Positions 1 to 10,686 are shown, counted from the first letter of the stretch. The stretch is DNA of 64,000 nt from Ascoidea asiatica (GCA_001600695.1 BCKQ01000001.1:1888722-1952721); one strand, 5' to 3'. Numbers and translations: made by a program. Notes: generated by a model from the sequence alone, not told the origin.

Positions 1-443
1 TAACAATCTGTTATTTTTTTTTTTCTCGTGATCGTCGTTGGTTGTGATTGGCCCTTTTTAAACATTTTTTAGGGCCATGGAAAAACCCGGGTTGCTTTTC
101 TTGATCAAGCAATACAAATATTTAGGACTTGCAAGTGTCCTAAATATGCCTTAATTTGACGTTACCTTGTTTCCCATTTAAAGATTTTTTTCAAGGGTTT
201 TTCAGCAATCGACTAAGAAAAAACTTAAAATTCATAAATTCGGTAATTTACTAAGCTTTTTCCAATTGGCTACAATTGAAATATTGAAATATTCTTATCA
301 TATTGTAAAAAGTATGAGTAAAGATTGAAAAAATATTAATTGTATTTGTTCTAGATATGTTTTAAATATTCAATTATCCAATTTTTTATTATATTTTTTA
401 GTTTATTTTTAATCAGTAGATTCATTATTATAATTTAAATAAA
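1..443. other. Intergenic, left edge, with consecutive palindromes
   Basis: No gene is visible. Between 84 and 147 several dyad-symmetric blocks lie side by side: AACCCGGGTT (84-93), CTTGATCAAG (100-109) flanked by TTGCTT and AAGCAA, and a perfect 11-bp inverted repeat with arms ATATTTAGGAC (118-128) and GTCCTAAATAT (137-147) around an 8-base loop. The rest is AT-rich promoter-like DNA leading to the gene at 444. Whether the palindromes are protein-binding sites, a terminator hairpin of a gene to the left, or an element end cannot be told from one copy. Confidence 0.6.
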
Positions 444-2054
444 ATGACAAATTTATTAAATAATTCATTGGATAAATTTTCAGGAAAATTGATTGATTTA
501 AAAGAAGTTATTTCAAATTTAAAGAAATCAAAAAGTTTGAATGATTTAAATATTAAACAACATTTATCTTTTGGAAACTCAATTTCAACTTCAACTTCAT
601 TTACAAAAAAATATAATGATAAATATGATAATTTAAATTTGAAATTATCAAAAATCTCAAAAAATAATTTTGATTCAATTGAAATTTTAGATAAAGATAT
701 TTTGAATTTCAAAATAAAAACCTCAAAAAACAAACAAGAGAAAGAAGATGATGAAAATAAAAATAAAAATAAAAATGAAAATGAAAATGAAGATGAAGAT
801 GAGAAAAGTATATTAAATTGTAAAAAAATTAACAAATTATCAAATAATAAATTCAATTTAAAAATTTCATGTTTTCAACCTTTTAGAGATTTTGAATGTA
901 ATTTAAATAAATCATTATCAAATAAAAAAATAAATGAATTAAATCTAAAGTTAAATTGGATGAAATCTTTAAATACAAATATTTTTATTGTTTGTTTAAA
1001 TTCAGATTTATCTATTAATCAAGATAATTTTATAAAAAATAATTCAATTTTAATTAATGATTTAATAAATTTATCTAAAATTGTTGGAAATTTTGATAAA
1101 AATTATAAAATTGCAATAGAAATTTTATCTTGGTCATCATATATTAAAAATTTAAAAGATTTATTTAAAATTATTTCAAATTTAAATTTAAATAATTTAG
1201 GTATTTGTTTTGATTCTTTTCATTACTTTAATGAATTTAAAATGAATATGAACATCAATAAGAATAAAAATATGATTGATCTAAATTTAATTGATGAAAT
1301 AATTAAAAATAATAAATTATTTTTTATTCAATTATCAGATTCTTTAAATTTAAATTTCAATTATTCAAAACCTATAAATTTTTTAAATTATTCAAGAAAT
1401 TTTAGAGTTTTACCATTTCAAGGAGAGTATTCTAATGAATTAATTCAAGTTATTGATAAATTAATCAATTATAAGAAAGAAATTGAAAAAAATAAGGAAA
1501 ACATTAATTTCAATTTTTCAATTCCAGAATATTTATCACTTGAATGCTTTCATCCATTTGATACTGTTAATTATAATGATGCAATTGTCTCGTTAAATTA
1601 TTTACAATTATTTTCTGAAATAAAGAATTCTAGAGATGAATTCAAAGATATAATAATATCAAATGTTATGTATTTTAAAATTTCTGAAAATAATCAAATT
1701 CAAATATATCTTAATTATGAAAAAGATATTGTAAAAATAATAAAAAGAGCTTATTTTATTGGTTATAATGAAGTCTTAGAAACTTTTCAAGATTTGAATA
1801 TTCAATTTTTCTCAATTGACTTAGATAATAATATCAATTCTTATATTTCCAAAGAACAGAATAAAGTTGATCAATATTATTGCTCTGAAGAAGAATTTTA
1901 TTCAACAAAACTTTTGTTTGCAGCTTTATTTGATATTCTTCCAGAAAGGAAAAAAGATGATTTAAATTCAGGATCATTTACTTTTACTTCTGGAAACTCT
2001 TTTGATATAAAAATAATTGATTTTGATATAAATGTGAAAAAAATATTCGAATAA
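444..2054 (+). CDS. Sugar phosphate isomerase / 3-dehydroshikimate dehydratase-like TIM-barrel protein
   Basis: 536 residues. The N-terminal ~110 residues are low-complexity (Asn/Lys/Glu-rich, acidic repeat around 95-115). From about residue 145 it resembles the xylose-isomerase-like TIM barrel (AP_endonuc_2 family) used by fungal 3-dehydroshikimate dehydratases and sugar phosphate isomerases. Candidate metal ligands appear in the expected order: Glu in IAIEIL, Asp in CFDSFHYF, Gln in FFIQLSD, and Glu in LSLECFHPFD. The block RVLPFQGEYS is also typical. Catalytic class is inferred from the family and the substrate is unknown. The ATG at 444 opens the frame and sits behind an AT-rich leader. 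The first ~140 residues look like a species-specific extension. Confidence 0.72.
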   Translation: MTNLLNNSLDKFSGKLIDLKEVISNLKKSKSLNDLNIKQHLSFGNSISTSTSFTKKYNDKYDNLNLKLSKISKNNFDSIEILDKDILNFKIKTSKNKQEKEDDENKNKNKNENENEDEDEKSILNCKKINKLSNNKFNLKISCFQPFRDFECNLNKSLSNKKINELNLKLNWMKSLNTNIFIVCLNSDLSINQDNFIKNNSILINDLINLSKIVGNFDKNYKIAIEILSWSSYIKNLKDLFKIISNLNLNNLGICFDSFHYFNEFKMNMNINKNKNMIDLNLIDEIIKNNKLFFIQLSDSLNLNFNYSKPINFLNYSRNFRVLPFQGEYSNELIQVIDKLINYKKEIEKNKENINFNFSIPEYLSLECFHPFDTVNYNDAIVSLNYLQLFSEIKNSRDEFKDIIISNVMYFKISENNQIQIYLNYEKDIVKIIKRAYFIGYNEVLETFQDLNIQFFSIDLDNNINSYISKEQNKVDQYYCSEEEFYSTKLLFAALFDILPERKKDDLNSGSFTFTSGNSFDIKIIDFDINVKKIFE

Positions 2055-2101
2055 TGAAAATAATTTATCTGAGATTTATTACAAATTTATTTTCTCAAAT
2101 G

Positions 2102-2131
2102 ACGCCATAATTGGGGGACTTCTTGTGGCGT
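2102..2131. promoter_or_regulatory. Inverted ACGCCA ... TGGCGT pair
   Basis: ACGCCA (2102-2107) and TGGCGT (2126-2131) form an inverted hexamer pair separated by 18 bases, in a GC-richer island of an otherwise AT-rich 230-bp intergenic region. It lies about 155-185 bp upstream of the gene at 2285, so a dimeric zinc-cluster-type factor site is plausible. The factor is not identified. Confidence 0.3.
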
Positions 2132-2284
2132 GGGTTTTTGTAAACGAAAATGTTAAAAAAAAAAGTAGCTTTAAATATTTGCCTGTATTGATAATAGAAA
2201 TCAGTTTATGAAAATTATGTAAATAATATATATATAAACTATAATATAATATAATATAAGAAAAGTAGTTGATATTCATTAATA

Positions 2285-2581
2285 ATGGATAATAAAGCAA
2301 TTGAAGATTGTATACTTCAAGAAATTAAAGAATGTAACTCAAATATTGATCAAGATATTGAAATTCAAATTAAAGATAATATTTTAAATGATTTTAATAA
2401 TTTAAATAAATTTCAAGGTTTATTAAATGAGAAAAGAAATGCAATAAAGAAATTGAATGAATTTATAAATCAAATCATTGTAACTACAACATTATCTTCA
2501 TTATCTGGTTTAAATCCAGATGTTAATTCAAATGAAGGAATTTTGTTAAATATTTTAAAACAATTTTCTTCTTCAACTGTA

Positions 2582-2629
<48 letters not shown>

Positions 2630-3559
2630 TTAAGTCCTGATAATATTATAAGTAATAGTGTCATAAGTAATCTTCTGAATGGTCCTATGAAGGATGTTCT
2701 ACATAATAATATAGATAATAGTAATCATAATGTTACAAGTAATAAAGAAAATAATCAAATACAAATTGGTCATGAAATTTCAAAAGTTGATCAATATAAT
2801 AATATATCAAATTTGAGTTCAAATACAAATGAACTAGAATCTCCAATAATAGATAATACTTCTAATAATGATAAAGTAAATAAAACTAGTAATAATTCTT
2901 CAGGAATTGAAGCTTTAGAAAAACTTAATAATATATTAAATCAAAATCTTAACTCGAATATTAATACCCCTACAAATACAATTAATGAAAAACAATTAAT
3001 TGATTCAAATCAAACTAATTCATATAATGACTATAATCCACACAATGAGTATAATAATAAATATAATAATAATGATGATATTCCAATGAAAAGAGTTGAA
3101 AATATAAATAATTATGAAGAAGCAATAAATTATATAGATAAAATTTTAATTACAAATGAAATTTTTTTAAATCAAATTAAATTAATGATAAATAAACAAG
3201 AAAAAATTGAAATTCAATATAATAAAAAATTTCAGAATGAAATTAAGATTGAAATCAATAAATTTAAAGATAAATTAAATGAAATTAAACCAAGTGATAA
3301 AATTAATGAAAATGATATTAATGATGATAATAATGAAAATAATATTTTAAAATTAAAATATATTGAAAAAATTAATGAAAATATTTATAAAAATTCAATT
3401 GAAGAATTTTATGAAATTAATCAAGAATTAGTTAAAGAATTTCATAATGAATTTAAAATTTTAAGAGTACCTTTATTTTGTTTAAATAGAAATTTATATT
3501 ATAAAGAATTAATGTTTGATAGAAAAAAAATTATTGATTATTTATATAATCTAGTTTAA
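2285..3559 (+). CDS. Unrecognised Asn-rich coiled-coil protein
   Basis: 424 residues, not recognised. Residues about 1-75 are charged and helical, with heptad-like spacing. A poly-Asn run follows at about 99-114, then a long Asn/Ser-rich linker to about 265. Residues about 270-345 look coiled-coil (Lys/Glu/Ile-rich). The C-terminal ~60 residues form the best-ordered block, including KILRVPLFCL and a Tyr/Lys/Asp-rich end, so this is probably the conserved domain. No membrane segment or signal peptide is seen. The two helical ends joined by a disordered linker suggest a structural or complex subunit (kinetochore, trafficking or autophagy scaffolds have this shape), but that is speculation. Confidence 0.6.
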
Positions 3560-3589
3560 AAGGATTAGTAACAGAACCTTAATAAAATA

Positions 3590-4402
3590 TCAATAAAATA
3601 AATTCAAATTTTCATCACTTTCATAATCACTATCATAATCACTCTGATTATCACTTTCATTATCATTATCATTATCATTATCATTATCATTGAATTGATT
3701 AATATAGTAATTTTCTCTAGAGATACCTAAAGTTAATTCTCTTGATTTTTTTTCAATTATAAGTTTAAAAGAATTTGGTAAAGATTCAATGAATAAATTT
3801 GGTGGTTTACCATAAACATAAGAAAATGGAGGTATAACCATTTTATCAGGTATTATTGAATTTTTTTTAATTAAAACATTATCATAAATTATTGATAAAT
3901 TACCTAAAATTGAATTTTTTTCAATATAAACTTTATTACCAATATTTAAAGATTTAATTTTACAATTTTTTTCAATGGTTGTAAAAGAACCAATTTTTAT
4001 TGTTGTATGAATTTTTATAATTTCAAATTTTTCCTTAATTTTATTTGTATTATTGTTATCTTTATCTTTATTTAAATTTTTATTTAATCTTTTTTTGAAA
4101 CCTAATATTGGTGGAATTATTTCTGTTTTTTCTTTAATATTTGAATATTTTCCAATTTGAATTGCAATTTTTCTAGAATTATCATTTTGAGAAGTATTTT
4201 CACCATTTTTGCCACCAGAACCAACACCAGAAGAACCTGAAGCACCAGAAGAACTAGAACTCGAAGTGTTCAATCTGACATCGCCATTGAGCTTTGCAAA
4301 TGGATATATTGTTGAATTTCCAGCAAGAAGAATGTTTGGAGCTCCAAGAATTATTGCTTTCTTTGATATTCGATTACCAGACACTGTTTCTATCCAGTCC
4401 AT
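3590..4402 (-). CDS. Dynactin subunit 5 (p25) homologue
   Basis: 270 residues. The N terminus (WIETVSGNRISKKAIILG) matches the p25 opening, followed by isoleucine-rich hexapeptide (left-handed beta-helix) repeats. The C-terminal block ILGNLSIIYDNVLIKKNSII...PPFSYVYGKPPNLF corresponds to the p25 end (VLPPETVVPPF...G.P..F). p25 caps the pointed end of the dynactin Arp1 filament and adapts dynein to cargo, especially endosomes, in filamentous fungi. Extra length over the usual ~180-190 residues comes from a Ser/Gly insert at about 48-75 and an Asn/Lys insert at about 105-125, plus an acidic Asp/Asn tail. S. cerevisiae lacks this subunit, so the gene is informative about lineage. Confidence 0.82.
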   Translation of the reverse strand: MDWIETVSGNRISKKAIILGAPNILLAGNSTIYPFAKLNGDVRLNTSSSSSSGASGSSGVGSGGKNGENTSQNDNSRKIAIQIGKYSNIKEKTEIIPPILGFKKRLNKNLNKDKDNNNTNKIKEKFEIIKIHTTIKIGSFTTIEKNCKIKSLNIGNKVYIEKNSILGNLSIIYDNVLIKKNSIIPDKMVIPPFSYVYGKPPNLFIESLPNSFKLIIEKKSRELTLGISRENYYINQFNDNDNDNDNDNESDNQSDYDSDYESDENLNLFY

Positions 4403-4487
4403 AGTTGATTATTCATTCCCACTTCTTCAGTTCATCAATCCTAAGTTTCTTCTTCGCTGTCTTCAATCTATTCTTCAATTTCTTGTT

Positions 4488-4772
4488 CTACTCTTCATTC
4501 TCTTTCTGATTTCTTCTTCTTCTTCTTCTTCTTCTTCTTCTGATTCTTCTTTTGTTTTTGTTTTTGTTTTCGTGTTTTATTGAAAAGTCGTGCTTTGACT
4601 GAGATAGCAACGTGTCGATGAGACCCTTCAATATTTGGGATACTGTTGCTACACCAGCCACAAAATTACTTATATCATCCAGTAGAAATTTTTCAAAAGT
4701 AATACCCTCATACTTATAATAAGGCTTCATACCCTCTTGAAACACCACTTTTCTTCTTGTTTTGGTGTTCAT
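4488..4772 (-). CDS. Small unrecognised protein with poly-Arg tail
   Basis: 94 residues. The first ~58 look like a real globular or helical domain (KPYYKYEGITFEKFLLDDIS, then VAGVATVSQILKGLIDTLL). The rest is a low-complexity basic tail with a run of ten arginines encoded by a CTT/TCT-type microsatellite. It lies on the same strand as, and 86 bp upstream of, the p25 gene. The small helical core with a charged tail resembles subunits of larger assemblies, but I do not recognise the family. It could be a fortuitous reading frame; the non-repetitive N-terminal half argues mildly against that. Confidence 0.45.
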   Translation of the reverse strand: MNTKTRRKVVFQEGMKPYYKYEGITFEKFLLDDISNFVAGVATVSQILKGLIDTLLSQSKHDFSIKHENKNKNKRRIRRRRRRRRRRNQKENEE

Positions 4773-5026
4773 TTTCTCCTGCCATCAATTGATGCCAGTC
4801 TGAATTTGACAGATGAACTGAAAATAAAAATAAACGTTTATTTTTTGGTTATTATTTTTATTATTTAATCCCATAAATATCATTCAATTTCCCCAGATAT
4901 TTATATATTTTGTAATTTATATTTCAATTTATATCTATCTCTGTTAAATTTTTAAATTCAATTGCTTTCTCTTGGTTCTGTTTTTTTTTTCTTTCGATTT
5001 TTACTGTGATTATTTCTCTCTTCAAA

Positions 5027-6469
5027 ATGGCTGATAAATTATTTCAACTTAAATCTGGTATGTCTCAAGTTTACTAAATTTTACTCTGGATTTCGGATAA
5101 TTCATTTTCATTTTCATTTTCATTTTCATTTTCATTCACTCGAATTATTCTTACTAACATTTCAAAAGGTTATCAAAATTATGATTGGGGTAAACTTGGT
5201 TCAACATCTGCTGTTGCAAAATTTGTTTCAAATTCAAGTCCTGATATTAAAATTGATGAATCAAAACCATATGCTGAATTATGGATGGGTACACATCCAA
5301 AAACTCCTTCATATAATTTAAATACAAATGATTTATTAATTGATATAATTTCAAAAAATCCAAATTATTATTTAGGTAAAAAAATTTCAAAAATTTATTT
5401 AAATAATTTACCATTTTTATTTAAAGTTTTATCAATTAAAAAAGTTTTATCAATTCAAGCTCATCCAAATAAAATTTTAGCTAAAAAATTATTTAAAATT
5501 GATCCAAAGAATTATCCAGATGATAATCATAAACCTGAAATGGCAATTGCAATAACAAAATTTGAAGGATTTTGTGGTTTTAAACCATTAAATGAAATTA
5601 AATATTATATTAATAATATAATTGAATTAAAAAATTTAATTGGTGGTGATGAAATAGTTAATGAATTTAATCAAAATATTAAAATTAATTCAATTAATTC
5701 AATTAATTCAAATAAATCTTTAATTAAAAAAATTTATAATAATTTAATGAATTCAAATAATGAAGAAATTATTAAAAATTCAATTTCTTTAATTAATTCA
5801 ATTAAAACAAATTCAAAAATTTTTCAAAAATTTGATAATGATTTACCAGAATTAATTTTAAAATTAAATAATCAATTTCCAAATGATATTGGTTTATTTT
5901 GTGGATGTTTATTATTAAATTATTGTAAATTAAATCCAGGTCAATCATTATTTTTAAAAGCTTTAGAACCTCATGCATATATTTCTGGAGATATAATTGA
6001 ATGTATGGCAGCAAGTGATAATGTTATAAGATCTGGATTTACACCAAAATTTAAAGATGTTAATGTTTTAGTTAATAATTTAACTTATAAATATGATTCT
6101 GTTGAAAATCAATTAATGAATCCAACAATTTATTCAAATTGTGAAGCTTCTTCTTCTTATTCTTCTTCAAAGGCATTATTATATAATCCACCAATTGATG
6201 AATTTCAAGTTTTAAAAACAGAAATTAATTCAATTAATGATTCAATAAAATTTAATAAAATTAATGGACCAAGTATTTTAATTACAACTGAAGGTAATGG
6301 TAAAATTGAAAATCTTGAAACTGGTGAAATTTTTGATTGTAAAACTGGTTTTATATTTTTCATTGCTGCAAATTGTGAAATTAAATTATCTTCAAATGAT
6401 GTTAAAGAAGAAGAAGAAGATAATGATACTAGTAAAAGTTTTATAACTTATCGTGCTTTTTGTGATTAA
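5027..6469 (+). CDS. PMI40: Mannose-6-phosphate isomerase (spliced, two exons)
   Basis: Exon 1 is 5027-5057 and exon 2 is 5169-6469, giving about 443 residues. The splice restores the classic start ...LKSGYQNYDWGKLGS, which is missing if translation began at the later ATG at 5285. The enzyme interconverts fructose-6-phosphate and mannose-6-phosphate with zinc, feeding GDP-mannose, cell-wall mannan and glycosylation. Zinc ligands are visible: Gln107 and His109 in IQAHPNK, Glu134 in HKPEMAIAI, and His279 in LEPHAYISG. The block SDNVIRSGFTPKFKDV carries the conserved active-site Arg. Size and order match yeast PMI enzymes. Frame, domain content and splice signals agree, so confidence is high. 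Confidence 0.93.
5058..5168 (+). other. Spliceosomal intron of the PMI gene
   Basis: 111-nt intron in phase 1 after codon 10. The 5' site is GTATGT (5058-5063), the branch sequence TACTAAC is at 5152-5158, and the 3' site AAAAG ends at 5168. The branch point lies only about 11 nt from the acceptor, which is short. The intron body is largely a CATTTT hexanucleotide repeat (about 5102-5137). Confidence 0.9.
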
Positions 6470-6508
6470 TTTATTTATATATATATATATATTTATATAT
6501 TTATATAT

Positions 6509-7360
6509 TTATATAATATTATTTTTTTTATAATTTTCAATTTTTTTCTTTAATTGATTTGAATTTAATTGAAAAATATTTAAATTTTTATCCCATTGCA
6601 TTTTATCATAATTATTATTATATTTATTAATTAAAGATTTTATCCAAAATGATTCTCTTTCACTTATAAATCTTTTTTTATGAATTAAAGGTCTATTTGC
6701 AAAATTATTTAATTTATTAATAAATTCATTTGAATCATTTGATTTATTTAAATTTTCTTTTTCAATTAATTTATCTTTAATTTTATATTTATTATATTTT
6801 TCATTAAATTCATCATCACTTTCACCATCTGATAAAACTTGTTTTTTACCATATATAACTTTTATAACATTTCCAAGTTTATCTCTTATTATTCTTGCTT
6901 CACCTTCAGGAATTTTATTTTCATCAATTTCATCATCAGAATCTAAATCAGAATCAGAATCAAGGTTTTCTTGAATATTGAAAGTATTAGATTCTTTATT
7001 TATTATATTATTATTATTATTATTATTATTATTATCTTCATTAACTTCTTCTTCAAGTTCATTAAAAAAATCATTAACACCTTCATTACTTAAATCTAAA
7101 TTTTCAAGAATTTTTTTTTTTTTTATAGGATCATCAACATCATAAAATGGTTTTATATTTTTTTCTTTACCACCTCTATAATTTGATAATTTTGGTTTAA
7201 TACCTAAATTTTTATAATTTTGAATTAAAGTTAATTTTGGATTCCAATGATCTTTTATTAATGGATATGTTTTATAATTTATTTGTCTTTGTTTATCTTT
7301 TGTTCTTCTTGAAATTTTTGAAGAAGATTTTGTTGCATTTCTCTTTCTCACAGATACCAT
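6509..7360 (-). CDS. NOP16: Ribosome biogenesis protein NOP16
   Basis: 283 residues. The N terminus MVSVRKRNATKSSSKISRR followed by INYKTYPLIKDHWNPKLTL is the Nop16 signature (basic N terminus, then W-D/N-P-K-x-T). The C-terminal region with RESFWIKSLINKYNNNYDKMQWDKNLN is the second conserved block (W..SL..KYG.DY..M..D.KLN). Nop16 acts in the nucleolus in early 60S assembly. The middle (about 85-160) is acidic and Asn-rich with a poly-Asn stretch, which explains the excess over the ~230 residues usual in yeasts. Its promoter carries a cluster of TTACGTAA sites. Confidence 0.9.
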   Translation of the reverse strand: MVSVRKRNATKSSSKISRRTKDKQRQINYKTYPLIKDHWNPKLTLIQNYKNLGIKPKLSNYRGGKEKNIKPFYDVDDPIKKKKILENLDLSNEGVNDFFNELEEEVNEDNNNNNNNNNIINKESNTFNIQENLDSDSDLDSDDEIDENKIPEGEARIIRDKLGNVIKVIYGKKQVLSDGESDDEFNEKYNKYKIKDKLIEKENLNKSNDSNEFINKLNNFANRPLIHKKRFISERESFWIKSLINKYNNNYDKMQWDKNLNIFQLNSNQLKKKIENYKKNNII

Positions 7361-7604
7361 TTTTGAAATATAAATATAAATATCAATAAGTAATTAATAA
7401 TGTAATTATGAAATAGTTTTAATTATTCTTTTCTTCTTTCCAGTGTTTAAATGACAGTAAATTAAAAACAAAATTAAAAATAAAATAAAATAAAAAAAAA
7501 TTAAAATTTCAATAAAAATATTAAATCCGCTAGTCACGGAAACTTAAATTTCAGATCCTTGTCACGGAACTGAAAAAAAATTCAAAAAACTCCGCCATTT
7601 CAAA

Positions 7605-7657
7605 TTACGTAATCTCTGACTAATCAAAACGTGACAATTACGTAATTTCTTACGTAA
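7605..7657. promoter_or_regulatory. Cluster of Yap-type TTACGTAA sites
   Basis: Three perfect TTACGTAA palindromes (7605-7612, 7638-7645, 7650-7657) and one TGACTAA (7617-7623) lie 245-297 bp upstream of NOP16. TTACGTAA and TKACTAA are recognised by yeast Yap-family bZIP factors. Just downstream, two exact copies of GTCACGGAA (7533-7541, 7561-7569) form a second repeated motif. NOP16 is the nearest gene transcribed away from here. The other neighbour's coding end is over 1.3 kb away. Confidence 0.6.
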
Positions 7658-8040
7658 TCTGAAAAAAATGAAAAATGAAATTGAAAAATGAAATTGAAAA
7701 ATGAAACCTTTTTTTTTTTTTGTGTTTCTGTGGGAAATTGAAGAAATCAAAAACAAAGAAAAGTAAAAGAAAGTAAACAAAAACTTACACTTAAAAACAG
7801 ATCAGAAACAACTCGAGAATTCATTTACAAATGATCAAATGATCAACAAGTTGAAACAATCATTAAAGTCTAAATAAAGTATTTTGTAGTTAAGTTACAA
7901 AGTGTATGAAAGAAAAGAAAATGATGAATTATTAATCAATAAAGACAATTAAAAACTGAAAACTTGTATTCTGAATTGAAGAATGTTTGAAGACATATAT
8001 TATTTGATAAAAAATTTGAATTATTTAAACTATTTAAAAG

Positions 8041-8080
8041 TTTTCATATGTTTTCATATGTTTTCATATGTTTTCATATG
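8041..8080. repeat. Tandem array, four copies of TTTTCATATG
   Basis: Four exact consecutive copies of the 10-bp unit TTTTCATATG. The unit length matches one helical turn, and each copy contains the palindrome CATATG. Confidence 0.9.
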
Positions 8081-8330
8081 TTTTTATTTTTTATAGTAAT
8101 TAAATTGAACTAATTAGGATATAGCTTTAATATGAAGCCTTCTTTGATACGATTTTTTAAAAAGAATGAGAGTTATCAGGTTTCTAAAAAGGAGATTCAA
8201 ATAAAAGTAACTGATCGTTAAAGAATTGAATTTAATTTTAATCTTATTTATTTCTATTTAATAATTTATAATAAATTTGAAATCTAAGCTTAGAATACAT
8301 TTTTTTGAAATGCTTTTAAAAATATTGGGA

Positions 8331-8406
8331 AGTTAAAAACAGAAAGTTAAAAACAGAAAGTTAAAAACAGAAAGTTAAAATAGAAAGTTAAAAAAAGAAA
8401 GTTACC
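8331..8406. repeat. Tandem array of AGAAAGTTAAAAAC units
   Basis: About five copies of a 13-14-bp unit with core GAAAGTTAAAA. The first copies are exact and the later ones slightly changed. Confidence 0.85.
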
Positions 8407-8550
8407 AGAGTTAAATAAAAAAAGAACGTATATTTCAGATCTAAAAAATTAATTTATTTCGGAATTTTTATTTTTATTTGAAAAATAAATTTAAGAATAT
8501 TATTTCTAAATTCTTTTATTAATTTTGATATTTATTAAATGCCTAAAAAT

Positions 8551-8600
8551 GAATTTAAATGAATTTAAATGAATTTAAATGAATTTAAATGAATTTAAAT
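8551..8600. repeat. Tandem array, five copies of GAATTTAAAT
   Basis: Five exact consecutive copies of the 10-bp unit GAATTTAAAT, which contains the palindrome ATTTAAAT. Confidence 0.9.
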
Positions 8601-8988
8601 GATTATATAAAAATGATTGTAAAAAAAGGTGAATAAAATGAATGAAAAGAAAAAAGAAAAAAAAAGATCAAAAATAGATTAATTAGATTAATTAGATCAC
8701 AAGAGATCCAAAGAGATCAAAAATATACCGTAAAAATAAATATACCGTAAAAATTAAGGACGAAAAAAACGAATAGAAAATGAGAGATAAATAATTTTTT
8801 AAATAATTTTTTAAATAATATATGATATACAATTATTAAAGTACTTAATAAAATATTAATACTAGCGAGTATAATAGCAATTGTAAAATTTATAATAGTA
8901 ATAATGTAAATAATAATAAAGATAGTAATAATAATAATATAAATAGAAAAAATAAGAAGAGAAATAAGCAAGTGATTAGGATATAATA

Positions 8989-10655
8989 TCATATATAACT
9001 ACATATAAGATTTGAGTTAGAGTTAGAGTTAGAATTTGAAATTGAAATTGAATTTGAATTTGAATTTGAATTTGAATTTTGATTATTATTATTATTGTTG
9101 TTATTTGAACTGATTATTGTTGAATTTGAGGAATTTGAGAAATTACTTTTAGTTTCATCATTATCAATATTGTTATTACTATTATTATTATTATTATTAT
9201 CTATGTTATTTGATAATGGAGATGTAGAATCAGAATCTAAATCTAGATCTGAATCTGAGTTTGAATTTGAATTTGAATTTGAATTTGAAATTGAATTTGA
9301 ATTTGAGATTGAATTTGAATTTGGAATATTTAAATATTCAGCCCATTCCATTAATTCATAAAGTAAATTCATATTTGGACAAATTGCAGGAGCTTTAATT
9401 TTAACATAATTATAAGCATTATAAAAAGGAATATGTTTTAATTTCATTATATAAGCAACTATTAAAGAAGCAGATCTTGAAACACCACATTGACAATGAA
9501 TTAAAATTTTTTTTTTTAAATTTAAATTTAAATTAATTAAATTTGTTAAATCTGGAAAATCTGGACATAATTTTGAAGTATGAGTCCAAGGTATATAAAT
9601 ATAATTAATATTTAAAATTTGATTAAAATAAAATTGAATATTATTATTTGAATTAATTTTAATAAAATTTATTGGAATTTTAACTTCTTTTGCAACATTA
9701 ATTATAATATCAAAATTATTAATTTGATTTAAATTTGGTTCAGAATATAAATATAAATAATTATTTATAATTGGAATTGGACCATTTGGATAAGCATTTA
9801 AATTATTTTCATTTAAATTATTATCAGAAATATTATTAAATTTATTATTAAATTTATTAAATTGAAATTGAGATAAAGTTTGAGGTTTATAAGAATTATC
9901 AAAATAAGATGATGAAGTTGATGATGAAGTTGAAGAAGATGTTGATGAAGAAGTAGATGATGTAGAAGAGGTTGAAGAAGATGATGAGGAAGCAGAAGAA
10001 GAATCATTTTGATTTATTGTAGTAGGAATAGATAAGGATAATATAGTTTTTCTTCTTCGTAAAGGAGGAATATTGGGAAGAAAAGTAGTTGTAGAAGAAG
10101 CGCTGGATATTGTTGAAGAGGAAGAAGAAGATGTAGCAGACGAAGATGATGAAGATGATGACAAAGAAGATAGCGCTGAGTAATTTGAAGAGGATGATGA
10201 CGATGAAGATGAAGAAGAAGAAGAAGAAGGAACCGCTGATAAGTTTTTATTACTATTTTGATTATTCATGTTGGTACTGTTGATATTGATATTATTGATA
10301 GAATTAATAGATAATTGAGGTAAATTGTTTTTATAAGAGTTGTTGATATTATTGATATTATTATTAGTGATATTGTTAAAAAAAATACTTTTCTTTTTCT
10401 TTAATAGATTTGGATGTTTAAAAGGTAAAGAAGGAGTTAAAGGAGTTGAAGGAGAAGAATGAGATTTAAATCTAGATAAATTATTATTTTGTAAAGTATT
10501 GTTAGTATTGTTGTTATTGATGTTGTTGTTATTGTTATTTGATATAGAAGATAAATTTAATGATAAATTTTTAGTATTTCTTGATTTTAATTTCAAAGAT
10601 TTTAAATTCTTTTTATTATTATTATTATTAGTGGTAATATTATTATTAGTGGTAA

Positions 10656-10686
<31 letters not shown>

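Larger units (their letters stand above)
7361..8988. other. 1.6-kb intergenic region with short tandem arrays
   Basis: No coding sequence is supported between NOP16 and the 3' end of the phosphatase gene. Apart from the NOP16 promoter motifs it holds three separate tandem arrays of AT-rich 10-14-bp units and a doubled ATATACCGTAAAAAT motif (about 8724-8756). The length is unusual for this gene-dense stretch, since only a 3' end lies to the right. It could hold a replication origin or non-coding transcript, but nothing diagnostic was seen. Confidence 0.6.

Noticed and set aside
428-856. Minus-strand frame opposite the first gene
   Set aside because: Phe/Leu/Ser-rich mirror of an Asn/Lys/Glu-rich gene; many such frames occur opposite low-complexity genes here.
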